From Paramacrobiotus metropolitanus (lineage: Eukaryota; Tardigrada; Eutardigrada; Parachela; Macrobiotidae), in NCBI RefSeq assembly GCF_019649055.1, contig NW_026570634.1, positions 1 through 25,258 of the forward strand: 25,258 nt of DNA. Direction: 5' to 3'. This document shows positions 14,399 to 21,259 of this stretch, one piece after another; position 1 is the first letter of the stretch; each line of letters begins with the position of its first letter. The notes below the pieces were generated by a model. It did no database searches. It saw only the letters and a list, made by a program, of their open reading frames with translations, and was not told where the DNA came from. The position numbers and the translations under genes are program-made.

Positions 14399-17300
14399 TC
14401 ATTCTTTTCGTCATCTTCGTCAAGATCGAGCGGATCTTCTTGATCCGAAAGGTCATTCACTCCCGAATCTTCAGAGGTGGTTGAGTTGTCACTTGTACTC
14501 GAAAATTCCGAGTCAGATTCGCTGCTATTGTTAGCTTCAAGCTCTTGACCTTTGCTCCTTTTCTCAATCGGTCGCTCGTCGACGCCTTCGTCTTCACTTT
14601 CTGTTGAAAGGTCATCATCTTTATCCTTGGAAGCGCTAAGTTTTTTCGATTTTTGTTTTTCGGGCAGAGGTTTGTCCGTTTCCTTGGACTTTCGTCCATT
14701 TCGTGCGGCTATCCTTGGATTTGCTCTTGTTGCGCGAATTCTTGCTCGTGACCTATCCTTTTCGTCGTCCTCTGAGCTATCATTCGCTTGAGCGACATTC
14801 CGTGACCTTTCTGCTTTTTCGACTGGCGGCCCTTCCTCACCAGTTTCGGGTGACCTTTCGTCAACTTTTGGAACTGACCTTTCCGGCTCTTTTTCTTCCA
14901 GCATTGCGTTTAGTGACCTTTCATTCTTCTTGGTAGGTGGTCGTTCCTCGCCGTTGCCGAGTGACCTTTGCAATGATCCAACTAACGCTGCTGCCTTTTT
15001 CTCTTTCGGGGACATTTGAGCCTTTTTTGCCTCTGTTACCGGGATTCCGTTTTCTTCATCCCGTATCGCTTGGTTCAGTTCCTTGATCATCTGAGCCAGC
15101 TCGTACGCTGTGTGCGTAGGTTCTTCTTCTTCGGCGCCTGTGCCGTTTTCTTGAACAGCGCTTGTGCTGATTTCTTGCTCCTTATCTTGTATTTCTTCGG
15201 CGCTTGTGCCGTTTTCTTTGCTCTTTTCTTCTCCGGCGCTTGTGCCTGGACCTTTAGGTCTCTTTTCTCCGATGAAGACACAGTTTGCCATCAGCTCTTC
15301 TGTGATCCAGTCGTTACTCGGTATTGTTTCATACATGCACCAAGTATCGCCGCCTCGTTCGGGGTACTCAACTCCGTCTGGATCTGGTGCAAAGGTCACC
15401 TTTTTCTTTCCTGGGTAACCAAATGGCCCGGGTGCCCGTCTTTTTCTTGAGACTTGTAGTTCTGGTACTTCTCCTGTGAATATCGGAACTTCTTCGAGGA
15501 TTTTGCCCCATTGTTTATTCCATTCTCTTAGGTTCCCTTTCTTGAGGCAAGCCTGGTAAAGGTCAAACAGCTCGTACACTACTGTGCCGAGTCCGATTGG
15601 GAAAATGACTGTTCTTCCTTGACCTTTCCATAAGTAGTTAACTCTGAATTCCCAGAATAAGTCAACCCTAGCTTGTTCCCATATTTCATTTTCTTCCCTT
15701 GCTCGTCGCCTTTCTCTGTCGAGCTTCGTAATTGGGTTTGTATACCACGGGTCGCTTTTATCCGCTTTTTCAGGAATAAAGTTATCAGCTTCTTGCTGCC
15801 AATGATGGAGCCACTTTCCTCTGGAGATGATGTAGTTCTTCACTAATGATAACCATTCTCGATAACATTGCCAGAGGTAAGTTGCTTTTGGCAACTCTGG
15901 CATGGGGAGTGTCCTCACGATTGATTTGACCTCTTTATCTTCTTGTCTCTTATGACGTGCGATTGCCGCATTACATTTCGGCCATTCCGAAAGGTCATCT
16001 TGCGTCATTTCTTGCATGCATTTCGCACATCTTTCTTGAGGTCGTGCTATTGAAAGGTCATCGCTGTCGTGCCAATCATGATGGCAAGAGGTTGCTCTCT
16101 CTTCCGCAGTCCATTCTCTTGGTTTGCGTGAAACGACGCGGTTTTCCCCTTCCGGCATCCGTTGTCTCGGTTCGGGGCGGACGATAGCACGATTACTCGC
16201 CTCTCCAGAGTCGGTATCTGTCCATTCATCTTCCCCTTCAATTTCAATTACGCTATCTCCTGAGGATACCTCGACAACTTCAATTTCTTCGTCTACAGAG
16301 CGTGGTTCGGAAGTAAGACGACGCCTACTCTCTGCTACGTCTTTGTGCAGGCGCGTGTCTCGACCTCTAACCCGCTCTCTTACTTTATTTCGGTTCTCAT
16401 CAGCAGTACGTGGTTCGAAAGTATGCTGAGAACCATGTTCTGCTTTCTTCGTATCCAGTTGCTTTCTGGCCTGGTCTCGTATTTCCGAGAATAATGCTCT
16501 TTCGTCGCTATTCATAAGTCCAGGCTCTTTCCTGGGCCCAACCATTCTCGTGCCCGGTGCCTCTGGTACTGGGATTAGCTTTGACCACTCCAATCCAGGC
16601 ACTAGCGACTGTTTCTTTGCAATCAGCGCTTCTGCTTGCATAATCTTGATTTGTTCCATCGTTGGTGACCTTTGTTTTCCTTTTGATTTTGGTGACCTTT
16701 TGTTCTTTTCGGCCTTTTCTAATCCCCGTGCCTCTGGTACTGGGATTAGCCTTTCACCATTCTCGGTTTGTTTATTATCTTTCGATCCCTGTGCCTCTGG
16801 TACTGGGATAGCCATTTGCCCCGAATTATTTCTTGGTTGAAGTTCGGTGACCTTTCCTGCATTAACTTTTGCGGATGATTTCGGCTCATCGTCTTCAGCT
16901 TCAGTTTCTCGTTCTTCCTCGTCATCCCCGTCTATCAGGATGAATTTCTTTGCGAGGAAGTCGAATCCCAGTAGGACTTGGACATCGTCTGACGCTGGTC
17001 TGACGTAGAACGAGTGTTGACTCGTTTTCTTTCTTAAAGTCACTGGTGCGACGCAGTAATGCGTTACTTGAAAACCTGACGTTCCGCTGATCCCTTTGAT
17101 CATCACCGTCCTTCTTGGCGGGAGCGGTAAAATGTGAAGGCCATTCCGTTCACAAAACTGTTGGCAAATCAAAGACGTCTCTGCGCCAGTGTCAAGCATC
17201 GCCATGACCTTTTTGTTGCCCACTTTGACTTCGTGCGTGTAGGCTTCAATCCGTTTCGGTAAGTTTCCGTCTTCGAGTTTCAAGACTCTTATTCGACATT

Positions 17301-19230
17301 TGACAGGGATCGGTGCAGCATGCTTGCTCTCTATCAGACCTTTTGAGCTCCAACGATCTATCCGTTTCGGTACGTCGGGTCGCACATCTGAGAACTTTTC
17401 GATCCGTTTTGATTTCGGTAAGGCATTCGTCTGCTCTTTCGCGGTGACTTCTTTGCCCGTGGCCTTTGCCACTTCGCACATTAACCCCTTCTCTTGTGCG
17501 TAGGGAGTTTCGTGACCTTTTATTACTTGCGCAATAACTTCGTATTGTGACCTTTTATTGCGCACGTCTTTGGACGGCTTTTCTTGCAGTTTTTCCATTA
17601 TCTCTTGCGTAATTTCGTCTGCAAGGGTCATCTCGTCATCTTCTCCCTTTTTCAATTCGTCTGGTGACCTTTCGTACACAACCATCTTATGGTCGTTCTC
17701 TTTCATCCAATCTGTAATCTTCTTCGCAACTTCGTTGTTGGTGCGAGTTGGATCAATCTGAGATGACATCCCGTCAGTTCTGGGCGGTGACCTTTCGATG
17801 TCATTCCGGATTGCTTCAGTCATATCGTATGACTTCCCTTTCTTCGGAGTTTGCGCTAAGTCCGGTGACCTTTGTGGTCTAGACATGAAAAATCCGCCAT
17901 TTGTTGACCTTTGTAAAGGCACTTTTTCACCATACTGAGGCGGTAATTCACCCTTCTCAATCCGCTCTCGAAACTGGCGGTTATTTTCGTCACATTGGAC
18001 TTTCTCTTTCCAATACTCTTGTACTTTCGGGTGTGCCGCTTTTACTTGTTCCTCGAGATGCTTTCTCATCCACCAGTCATGTCTTTCTCTTTCTTCCCAG
18101 TAAGCTTCTCTGGAAAGTCTCGTATTTTGTGGTGGAGGAACTGGTTTCCACATGCCGTGCCGTCCATTCGGCCGATAAGCAACTTTTTGCCACTCCATCT
18201 TTTGCTGCAACTTATTTGCTGAATCAAGAGAGTCGTCTGAGATTTGCTGTGCCCCTTCGCTCTGTTTCACTGTTTGCTGCGCCATTCGCAGAGTCAAGTT
18301 ACTTTCTTGACCTTTCGGTTCATCGGCGACTTCACCGTGACCTTTCTCATTCAGTGATTTCTGAGTCTGTTGCACTGGCTGTCTCTCATGACCTTTCACT
18401 TCTTCAGCTCTCTCTTGAGGTGACCTTTCGGTCTCTTGCGCTCCTTGCGCTGTCACGGCCCTTCCGTGACCTTTCTCAGCAGCTTTTCTCTCTTGGAGTG
18501 TTTTCTTCATATGCTCCAGAAATCTCGGTTTATCCGGACCCCCTTCATGCGTTTGTTGCATCGTTATAGTTATTCCGTCTTCTTCAAACTTCTTTTCGAC
18601 GAAATTTCGAAATCTCGCGTGATGTGTCTCATCATCCTCCTCGCTTGAGATTTCCGCTTGCGTCTTTCGCAGAGTAGCTTCACTCTTCCTCGCGAATGCT
18701 TTCCGCGGTGACCTTTCGGTCTGCTGTCCTTGCAGCGTCACGTTACTTTCGTGACTTTCTTGATTTGCAGTTACTTTCTGCTGTCCCGGATGCAGAGTTG
18801 AGGCCCTTCCGTCAACCCTGTTCCCCGCAGTTACTTTCTGCGGTGACCTTTCGGTCAGCCCCGGTTGAGTCAAGTTACTTTCTTGACCTCCCGCAGTTAC
18901 TTTCTGCGGTGACCTTTCGGTCAAATTCTTCCGTCCTTGCGGTAATCTTTTGATAGCCTTGCCATCACCTTTCTGAGCCCCTTCGCTCGATTTCGAGTTA
19001 CTTTCTCGAACTTTCGGATTTCTTTTCCGTATCTTTGCGTTACTTTCGCAGCATCCCTTTCGCGCTGCGGTCCTTGCCTGCAGCGGAGCACCTTGCTTCT
19101 CTATATCCGGTGGTTTCGGTTCCGGGCGATCAGTAGGCTCACCGGCGCCTACTGACCTTGGGCGTTTCCCTGATTCAAGCCCTGCTGCGGCGCACCTTGC
19201 GCCTGGCCGGCACCATTCGCCGGGGCGAAG
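14275..19230 (-). CDS. pro: Protease ORF with long unique flanks (reached from gag by -1 frameshift)
   Basis: Open from 19230 to the TAA at 14275-14277, with no ATG at its head; translation should enter by the -1 slip at 19164. The aspartic protease core is at about 17225-16920: Ala-Met-Leu-Asp-Thr-Gly-Ala-Glu (catalytic Asp codon at 17193), then a flap region and Leu-Leu-Gly-Phe-Asp-Phe-Leu. Before it lie about 600 disordered residues packed with hairpin-coding repeats. After it lie about 880 residues: VPEA repeats, a Cys/His cluster (about 16098-15985) that may bind zinc, a Trp-rich globular-looking stretch (about 15920-15270) and a Ser/Asp/Glu-rich tail. In most gypsy elements RT follows protease almost directly. 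The RT frame is -1 relative to this one and overlaps its end. Confidence 0.85.
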   Translation of the reverse strand, partial: LRPGEWCRPGARCAAAGLESGKRPRSVGAGEPTDRPEPKPPDIEKQGAPLQARTAARKGCCESNAKIRKRNPKVRESNSKSSEGAQKGDGKAIKRLPQGRKNLTERSPQKVTAGGQESNLTQPGLTERSPQKVTAGNRVDGRASTLHPGQQKVTANQESHESNVTLQGQQTERSPRKAFARKSEATLRKTQAEISSEEDDETHHARFRNFVEKKFEEDGITITMQQTHEGGPDKPRFLEHMKKTLQERKAAEKGHGRAVTAQGAQETERSPQERAEEVKGHERQPVQQTQKSLNEKGHGEVADEPKGQESNLTLRMAQQTVKQSEGAQQISDDSLDSANKLQQKMEWQKVAYRPNGRHGMWKPVPPPQNTRLSREAYWEERERHDWWMRKHLEEQVKAAHPKVQEYWKEKVQCDENNRQFRERIEKGELPPQYGEKVPLQRSTNGGFFMSRPQRSPDLAQTPKKGKSYDMTEAIRNDIERSPPRTDGMSSQIDPTRTNNEVAKKITDWMKENDHKMVVYERSPDELKKGEDDEMTLADEITQEIMEKLQEKPSKDVRNKRSQYEVIAQVIKGHETPYAQEKGLMCEVAKATGKEVTAKEQTNALPKSKRIEKFSDVRPDVPKRIDRWSSKGLIESKHAAPIPVKCRIRVLKLEDGNLPKRIEAYTHEVKVGNKKVMAMLDTGAETSLICQQFCERNGLHILPLPPRRTVMIKGISGTSGFQVTHYCVAPVTLRKKTSQHSFYVRPASDDVQVLLGFDFLAKKFILIDGDDEEERETEAEDDEPKSSAKVNAGKVTELQPRNNSGQMAIPVPEAQGSKDNKQTENGERLIPVPEARGLEKAEKNKRSPKSKGKQRSPTMEQIKIMQAEALIAKKQSLVPGLEWSKLIPVPEAPGTRMVGPRKEPGLMNSDERALFSEIRDQARKQLDTKKAEHGSQHTFEPRTADENRNKVRERVRGRDTRLHKDVAESRRRLTSEPRSVDEEIEVVEVSSGDSVIEIEGEDEWTDTDSGEASNRAIVRPEPRQRMPEGENRVVSRKPREWTAEERATSCHHDWHDSDDLSIARPQERCAKCMQEMTQDDLSEWPKCNAAIARHKRQEDKEVKSIVRTLPMPELPKATYLWQCYREWLSLVKNYIISRGKWLHHWQQEADNFIPEKADKSDPWYTNPITKLDRERRRAREENEIWEQARVDLFWEFRVNYLWKGQGRTVIFPIGLGTVVYELFDLYQACLKKGNLREWNKQWGKILEEVPIFTGEVPELQVSRKRRAPGPFGYPGKKKVTFAPDPDGVEYPERGGDTWCMYETIPSNDWITEELMANCVFIGEKRPKGPGTSAGEEKSKENGTSAEEIQDKEQEISTSAVQENGTGAEEEEPTHTAYELAQMIKELNQAIRDEENGIPVTEAKKAQMSPKEKKAAALVGSLQRSLGNGEERPPTKKNERSLNAMLEEKEPERSVPKVDERSPETGEEGPPVEKAERSRNVAQANDSSEDDEKDRSRARIRATRANPRIAARNGRKSKETDKPLPEKQKSKKLSASKDKDDDLSTESEDEGVDERPIEKRSKGQELEANNSSESDSEFSSTSDNSTTSEDSGVNDLSDQEDPLDLDEDDEKNEEQEKEIIVRRIKVQRARIPEGAIKVYSDQRVKLRPNLARV
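15132..15249. repeat. Four GC(T/C)TGT-loop hairpins
   Basis: CGGC-GCCTGT-GCCG (15132-15145), CAGC-GCTTGT-GCTG (15156-15169), CGGC-GCTTGT-GCCG (15198-15211) and GGC-GCTTGT-GCC (15235-15246). The stem changes with its complement between copies. They lie in the protease ORF tail and encode Gly/Ser-Thr-(Gly/Ser)-Ala-type words. A fifth copy is noncoding, in the leader at 24469-24480. Confidence 0.8.
16295..16335. repeat. 14/13/14 hairpin repeat, weaker stem
   Basis: Same layout: arm ending CGTGGTTC, loop GGAAGTAAGACGA, then a 14-base arm ending CTCTGC. Only about eight of 14 pairs remain. Encodes Leu-Thr-Ser-Glu-Pro-Arg-Ser in the protease ORF. Confidence 0.7.
16403..16443. repeat. 14/13/14 hairpin repeat (GAAAGTA loop)
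   Basis: Arm GCAGTACGTGGTTC, 13-base loop GAAAGTATGCTGA, arm GAACCATGTTCTGC. TGGTTC/GAACCA and the outer GCAG/CTGC pair. Encodes His-Thr-Phe-Glu-Pro-Arg-Thr in the protease ORF. Confidence 0.85.
16553..16812 (-). repeat. Three copies of a ~27-bp repeat encoding IPVPEA
   Basis: Copies at 16553-16576, 16724-16750 and 16787-16812 share GTGCCTCTGGTACTGGGAT on the plus strand and encode (Leu/Ala)-Ile-Pro-Val-Pro-Glu-Ala in the protease ORF. The first folds as CCCGGTGCC-TCT-GGTACTGGG with G-T wobbles; the other two have one mismatch. Confidence 0.85.
18277..19050. repeat. Dense array of constant-loop hairpins
   Basis: Eight hairpins share the plus-strand loop TTACTTT: arms GTCAAG (18293), GTCACG (18737), GCAG (18767), CCGCAG (18825), GTCAAG (18869), CCGCAG (18891), TTCGAG (18992) and TGCG (19036), each with its perfect complement after the loop. 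Interspersed are CTGCG-CCATT-CGCAG (18277), GTCACGG-CCCTT-CCGTGAC (18452), AGAGT-AGCTTC-ACTCT (18671), GTTGA-GGCCCTTCCG-TCAAC (18797), GAGC-CCCTTC-GCTC (18975), and GACC-TTTC-GGTC at 18422, 18710, 18845 and 18911. All lie inside the protease ORF just after the frameshift site, in more than one reading phase. Confidence 0.9.
19107..19170 (-). promoter_or_regulatory. Programmed -1 frameshift signal: GGGAAAC plus H-type pseudoknot
   Basis: In gag frame the sense reads CAG GGA AAC, so the slippery heptamer is G_GGA_AAC (19170-19164), a canonical retroviral -1 site. After six bases, stem 1 (19157-19147 with 19138-19128) forms 11 pairs: nine Watson-Crick pairs in a row from TCAGTAGGC/GCCTACTGA, then one G-U and one G-C. 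Its loop contains CCGGTG (19145-19140), which pairs with CACCGG (19112-19107), giving a 6-bp stem 2. Connecting loops are 1, 1 and 15 bases. Slipping -1 moves exactly from the gag frame into the protease frame, before the gag stop at 19149. Confidence 0.9.
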
Positions 19231-20540
19231 TTAAATCCTCCGCCTTGCTGACCAAAACCGTTCTGGCCTCCACCGGCGAAGCCGCCCTGCTGCCCGCCGA
19301 AGCCTCCTTGCTGCTGGTAGCCACCTTGACCACCGCCATTCCATTGGCCACCTTGACCGCCAAAGTTTCCTTGGCCTCCGCCATTCCATTGGCCACCTTG
19401 GCCTCCGCCGTAATCCTGGCCACCTTGACCTCCGAAATTCTGGCCACCTTGACCACCGTAGTTCTGGCCACCTTGACCACCTCCGTTGTTCCACTGGCCA
19501 CCTTGACCACCAAAGTTTCCGTTACCGCCTCCTTGGCCCGGGCCGGCAAAGCCGTAACCACGGTTACCTCCGCGGCCGAAGCCTCTGCCCCTTCCTCTGA
19601 AGCCTCCTCGGACTGGGCCGTTCTGACCGTATCCTCCGCCCTGGCCACCTTGACCGGCGAAGTTGCCCTGGCCGCCACCTTGGTTTCCAAAATTGCCCTG
19701 GCCACCTTGACCGGCAAAATTCCCTTGGCCGCCTTGACCACCGACGTTCCCTTGACCACCTTGGCCAGCATACTGCCCACCTTGTCGTGACTGTGGCACA
19801 TATCCGTTTGCCATCGCGTTGCGCCATCCACCATGATTATTACGCAACATCAACCATTCTTCATATACAACTCGATTTGGGTTTTGGTTCCATGGTACGC
19901 CCGCGAATGAGCACGCTTGCGTATAGTGATTGCCGTACATGCAATTCTGGCATGTCAGCGCATTATTTATTACCCATCCGTCAATCATGGTGAACAGGCG
20001 CTCCATTCGCGACCCGTATCGTGGTCCTTGATTTCCCTGTCCTCGGTTCGGTCGGCAGTTTCCCTGGTTTCTTCCGCCACCATTAAATCCCTGGCCAGCG
20101 AAGCCTGGATTTACCTGAGCCATTCCTTGACCGCCAAGCCCTCCATTCAGGGCGTTTCCTTGTGGATTCTGTTTCGGCCTTGCCGCTTGCTGAGCTGATG
20201 CTTGGATCGCCGCGATCGCAGGCTTGGCTACTTCTTGAACAGCTGTTTGTATCGCCGCGATCGTCGCGTACGATACTTGACCTTCATTTCGACCGTTGCC
20301 AAAGGTCACTTCTTGAGTGCCTAGAGGCGGGAATTCCATATTGTATCCTGGCACCGGCGCCGGGCATGACTGGTTTTGTCGCCCATTCGCGACTTCTTCG
20401 ATCTGACCTGATCGAATTATAACGCAGTCATCTTGGGTTCGGTTACCTCTCGTGACCTTATACTTTTCTTCTCCGGTCGACCATGTGCGGAAGAATTCCT
20501 TGATGTCCATGGGGTTATGGAATTTTGTGCTCGAAGTGCC
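19149..20540 (-). CDS. gag: Gag C-terminal segment: nucleocapsid zinc knuckle and Gly/Gln-rich tail
   Basis: About 460 codons, the last and longest gag segment, ending in TAG at 19149. It contains one retroviral zinc knuckle C-x2-C-x4-H-x4-C, read as CQNCMYGNHYTQAC (19911-19952), the RNA-binding signature of nucleocapsid. The knuckle is followed by about 200 residues of Gly-Gln-Gly-Gly-Gln repeats with an RGRG patch. An Ala/Gln-rich stretch precedes it. An ATG lies at 20510, but the frame is open to 20540 and is better read as the continuation of capsid. The 3' end overlaps the protease frame by about 80 bases and holds a -1 frameshift signal. Confidence 0.8.
   Translation of the reverse strand, partial: GTSSTKFHNPMDIKEFFRTWSTGEEKYKVTRGNRTQDDCVIIRSGQIEEVANGRQNQSCPAPVPGYNMEFPPLGTQEVTFGNGRNEGQVSYATIAAIQTAVQEVAKPAIAAIQASAQQAARPKQNPQGNALNGGLGGQGMAQVNPGFAGQGFNGGGRNQGNCRPNRGQGNQGPRYGSRMERLFTMIDGWVINNALTCQNCMYGNHYTQACSFAGVPWNQNPNRVVYEEWLMLRNNHGGWRNAMANGYVPQSRQGGQYAGQGGQGNVGGQGGQGNFAGQGGQGNFGNQGGGQGNFAGQGGQGGGYGQNGPVRGGFRGRGRGFGRGGNRGYGFAGPGQGGGNGNFGGQGGQWNNGGGQGGQNYGGQGGQNFGGQGGQDYGGGQGGQWNGGGQGNFGGQGGQWNGGGQGGYQQQGGFGGQQGGFAGGGQNGFGQQGGGFNFAPANGAGQAQGAPQQGLNQGNAQGQ
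19235..19800 (-). repeat. GGQGGQ-coding tandem repeat in the nucleocapsid tail
   Basis: Plus-strand words such as TGGCCACCTTGACC recur about every 20-45 bases and encode Gly-Gly-Gln-Gly-Gly-Gln with Asn, Tyr, Phe or Trp between. A low-complexity, RGG-like RNA-binding tail is plausible. The repeats also create long open shadow frames. Confidence 0.85.
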
Positions 20541-20865
20541 TTATAAAGGTCACTGTCGTTTTACATCCTTGGATGAGGAATCCGATGGCCTGCTTTTCTG
20601 TGATGACCCGTTTCGATTTGAAGCGCATGATCGCTTGATAAAATTGATCAAGCGTTTCCTTGCCGGTCTCAAACTTTCTTGTCATAGCTTCCCTTAAGGC
20701 GTTGACCCCTTCGTCACGATCGCCAAAATGTTCTTTGAACTTTGTCATCCATTCATCGACGGTTAGTTCGTCTGCCTCTTCCTCATCGTCGATTTCTCTT
20801 TCCGCATCAAACCAAGCCTTCGCGTCCCTTTGACTGCGTTGGCGACTTCCAGCATCATTGCTGCA
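20515..20865 (-). CDS. gag: Gag capsid segment, second part
   Basis: Carries the rest of a gypsy-type capsid domain: Ala-Trp-Phe-Asp-Ala-Glu, an acidic linker, Trp-Met-Thr-Lys-Phe-Lys-Glu-His-Phe, then the typical helix with Lys-Glu-Thr-Leu-Asp-Gln-Phe-Tyr-Gln and Gly-Phe-Leu-Ile-Gln-Gly-Cys. The pattern matches the retrotransposon gag family (W..F...F...LR..M, then ETLDQFY). The capsid would form the virus-like particle shell in the cytoplasm. The frame ends in TAA near 20515 by an apparent extra A in AAAA; the other frame continues smoothly. Confidence 0.6.
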   Translation of the reverse strand, partial: CSNDAGSRQRSQRDAKAWFDAEREIDDEEEADELTVDEWMTKFKEHFGDRDEGVNALREAMTRKFETGKETLDQFYQAIMRFKSKRVITEKQAIGFLIQGCKTTVTFIRHFEHKIP

Positions 20866-21011
20866 TCAGAAAGGTCATACGTCTTCTGAGTCTCCTTGAC
20901 CTGACGGATCCAACCGAGTAAGGCTTCTCGGTTGCCATTGAAGTCAATCAGTGCGGATTTCCGGGACATGGCTCTCATGATCCCTCTGAATTCCCTTTCT
21001 TCGCGACGGAG
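20763..21011 (-). CDS. gag: Gag capsid segment, first part
   Basis: Resembles the start of a Ty3/gypsy retrotransposon gag (capsid) domain: an Ile-Asp-Phe-Asn-Gly...Trp-Ile core, then a Tyr-Asp-Leu-Ser...Met-Leu-Glu-Val helix pattern near 20950-20830. It runs out of frame near GGG at about 20826-20828. The frame-0 sequence that follows continues the domain immediately (Ala-Lys-Ala-Trp-Phe), so a one-base indel in a G run is the simplest reading. Confidence 0.55.
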   Translation of the reverse strand, partial: LRREEREFRGIMRAMSRKSALIDFNGNREALLGWIRQVKETQKTYDLSDAAMMLEVANAVKGTRRLGLMRKEKSTMRKRQTN

Positions 21012-21259
21012 TCATGTGCTTCAGCGTGGCATTCCGCGCGGTGTTCTCTTTCTCGCCTCTCTTCTTCACGAGCTACCCTTTCCTGCTCGTTTTGGCGATC
21101 TCGTGGGTCTTCCCGATCATCTAGGCGGTAGTCGGATTTATAAACGATGGTTTCTTCTGGTATATCATCGTACGTTGATTTTTGCTGCTTTGAATTACCA
21201 CCGCCGTTCGGTCCCGAGTGCCCCTTCGCCGACTCGGTGTCTTCCTTTTGACCTTTTCT
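20975..21259 (-). CDS. gag: Gag linker segment (third frame)
   Basis: Between the coiled coil and capsid, this frame (21259 to the TGA at 20975-20977) gives the better protein: a Lys-Gly-His word, a Gly/Asn-rich patch and an Arg/Glu/Asp-rich linker. The frame of segment C becomes terminal here. It overlaps both neighbours in different frames and has no start of its own. I infer it joins C to the capsid segment through one-base indels near AAAA (about 21250) and near 21000. Confidence 0.4.
   Translation of the reverse strand, partial: RKGQKEDTESAKGHSGPNGGGNSKQQKSTYDDIPEETIVYKSDYRLDDREDPRDRQNEQERVAREEERREREHRAECHAEAHDSVAKKGNSEGS

Noticed and set aside
17901-18569. Long plus-strand open frame opposite the protease ORF
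   Set aside because: Low-complexity Ser/Leu/Phe-rich translation with no domain, opposite a strong coding frame full of repeats; a shadow frame.
19158-19834. Long open frames on both strands over the Gly/Gln repeat region
   Set aside because: The repeat unit keeps several frames open. Only the frame with the zinc knuckle upstream and the frameshift site at its end is supported.
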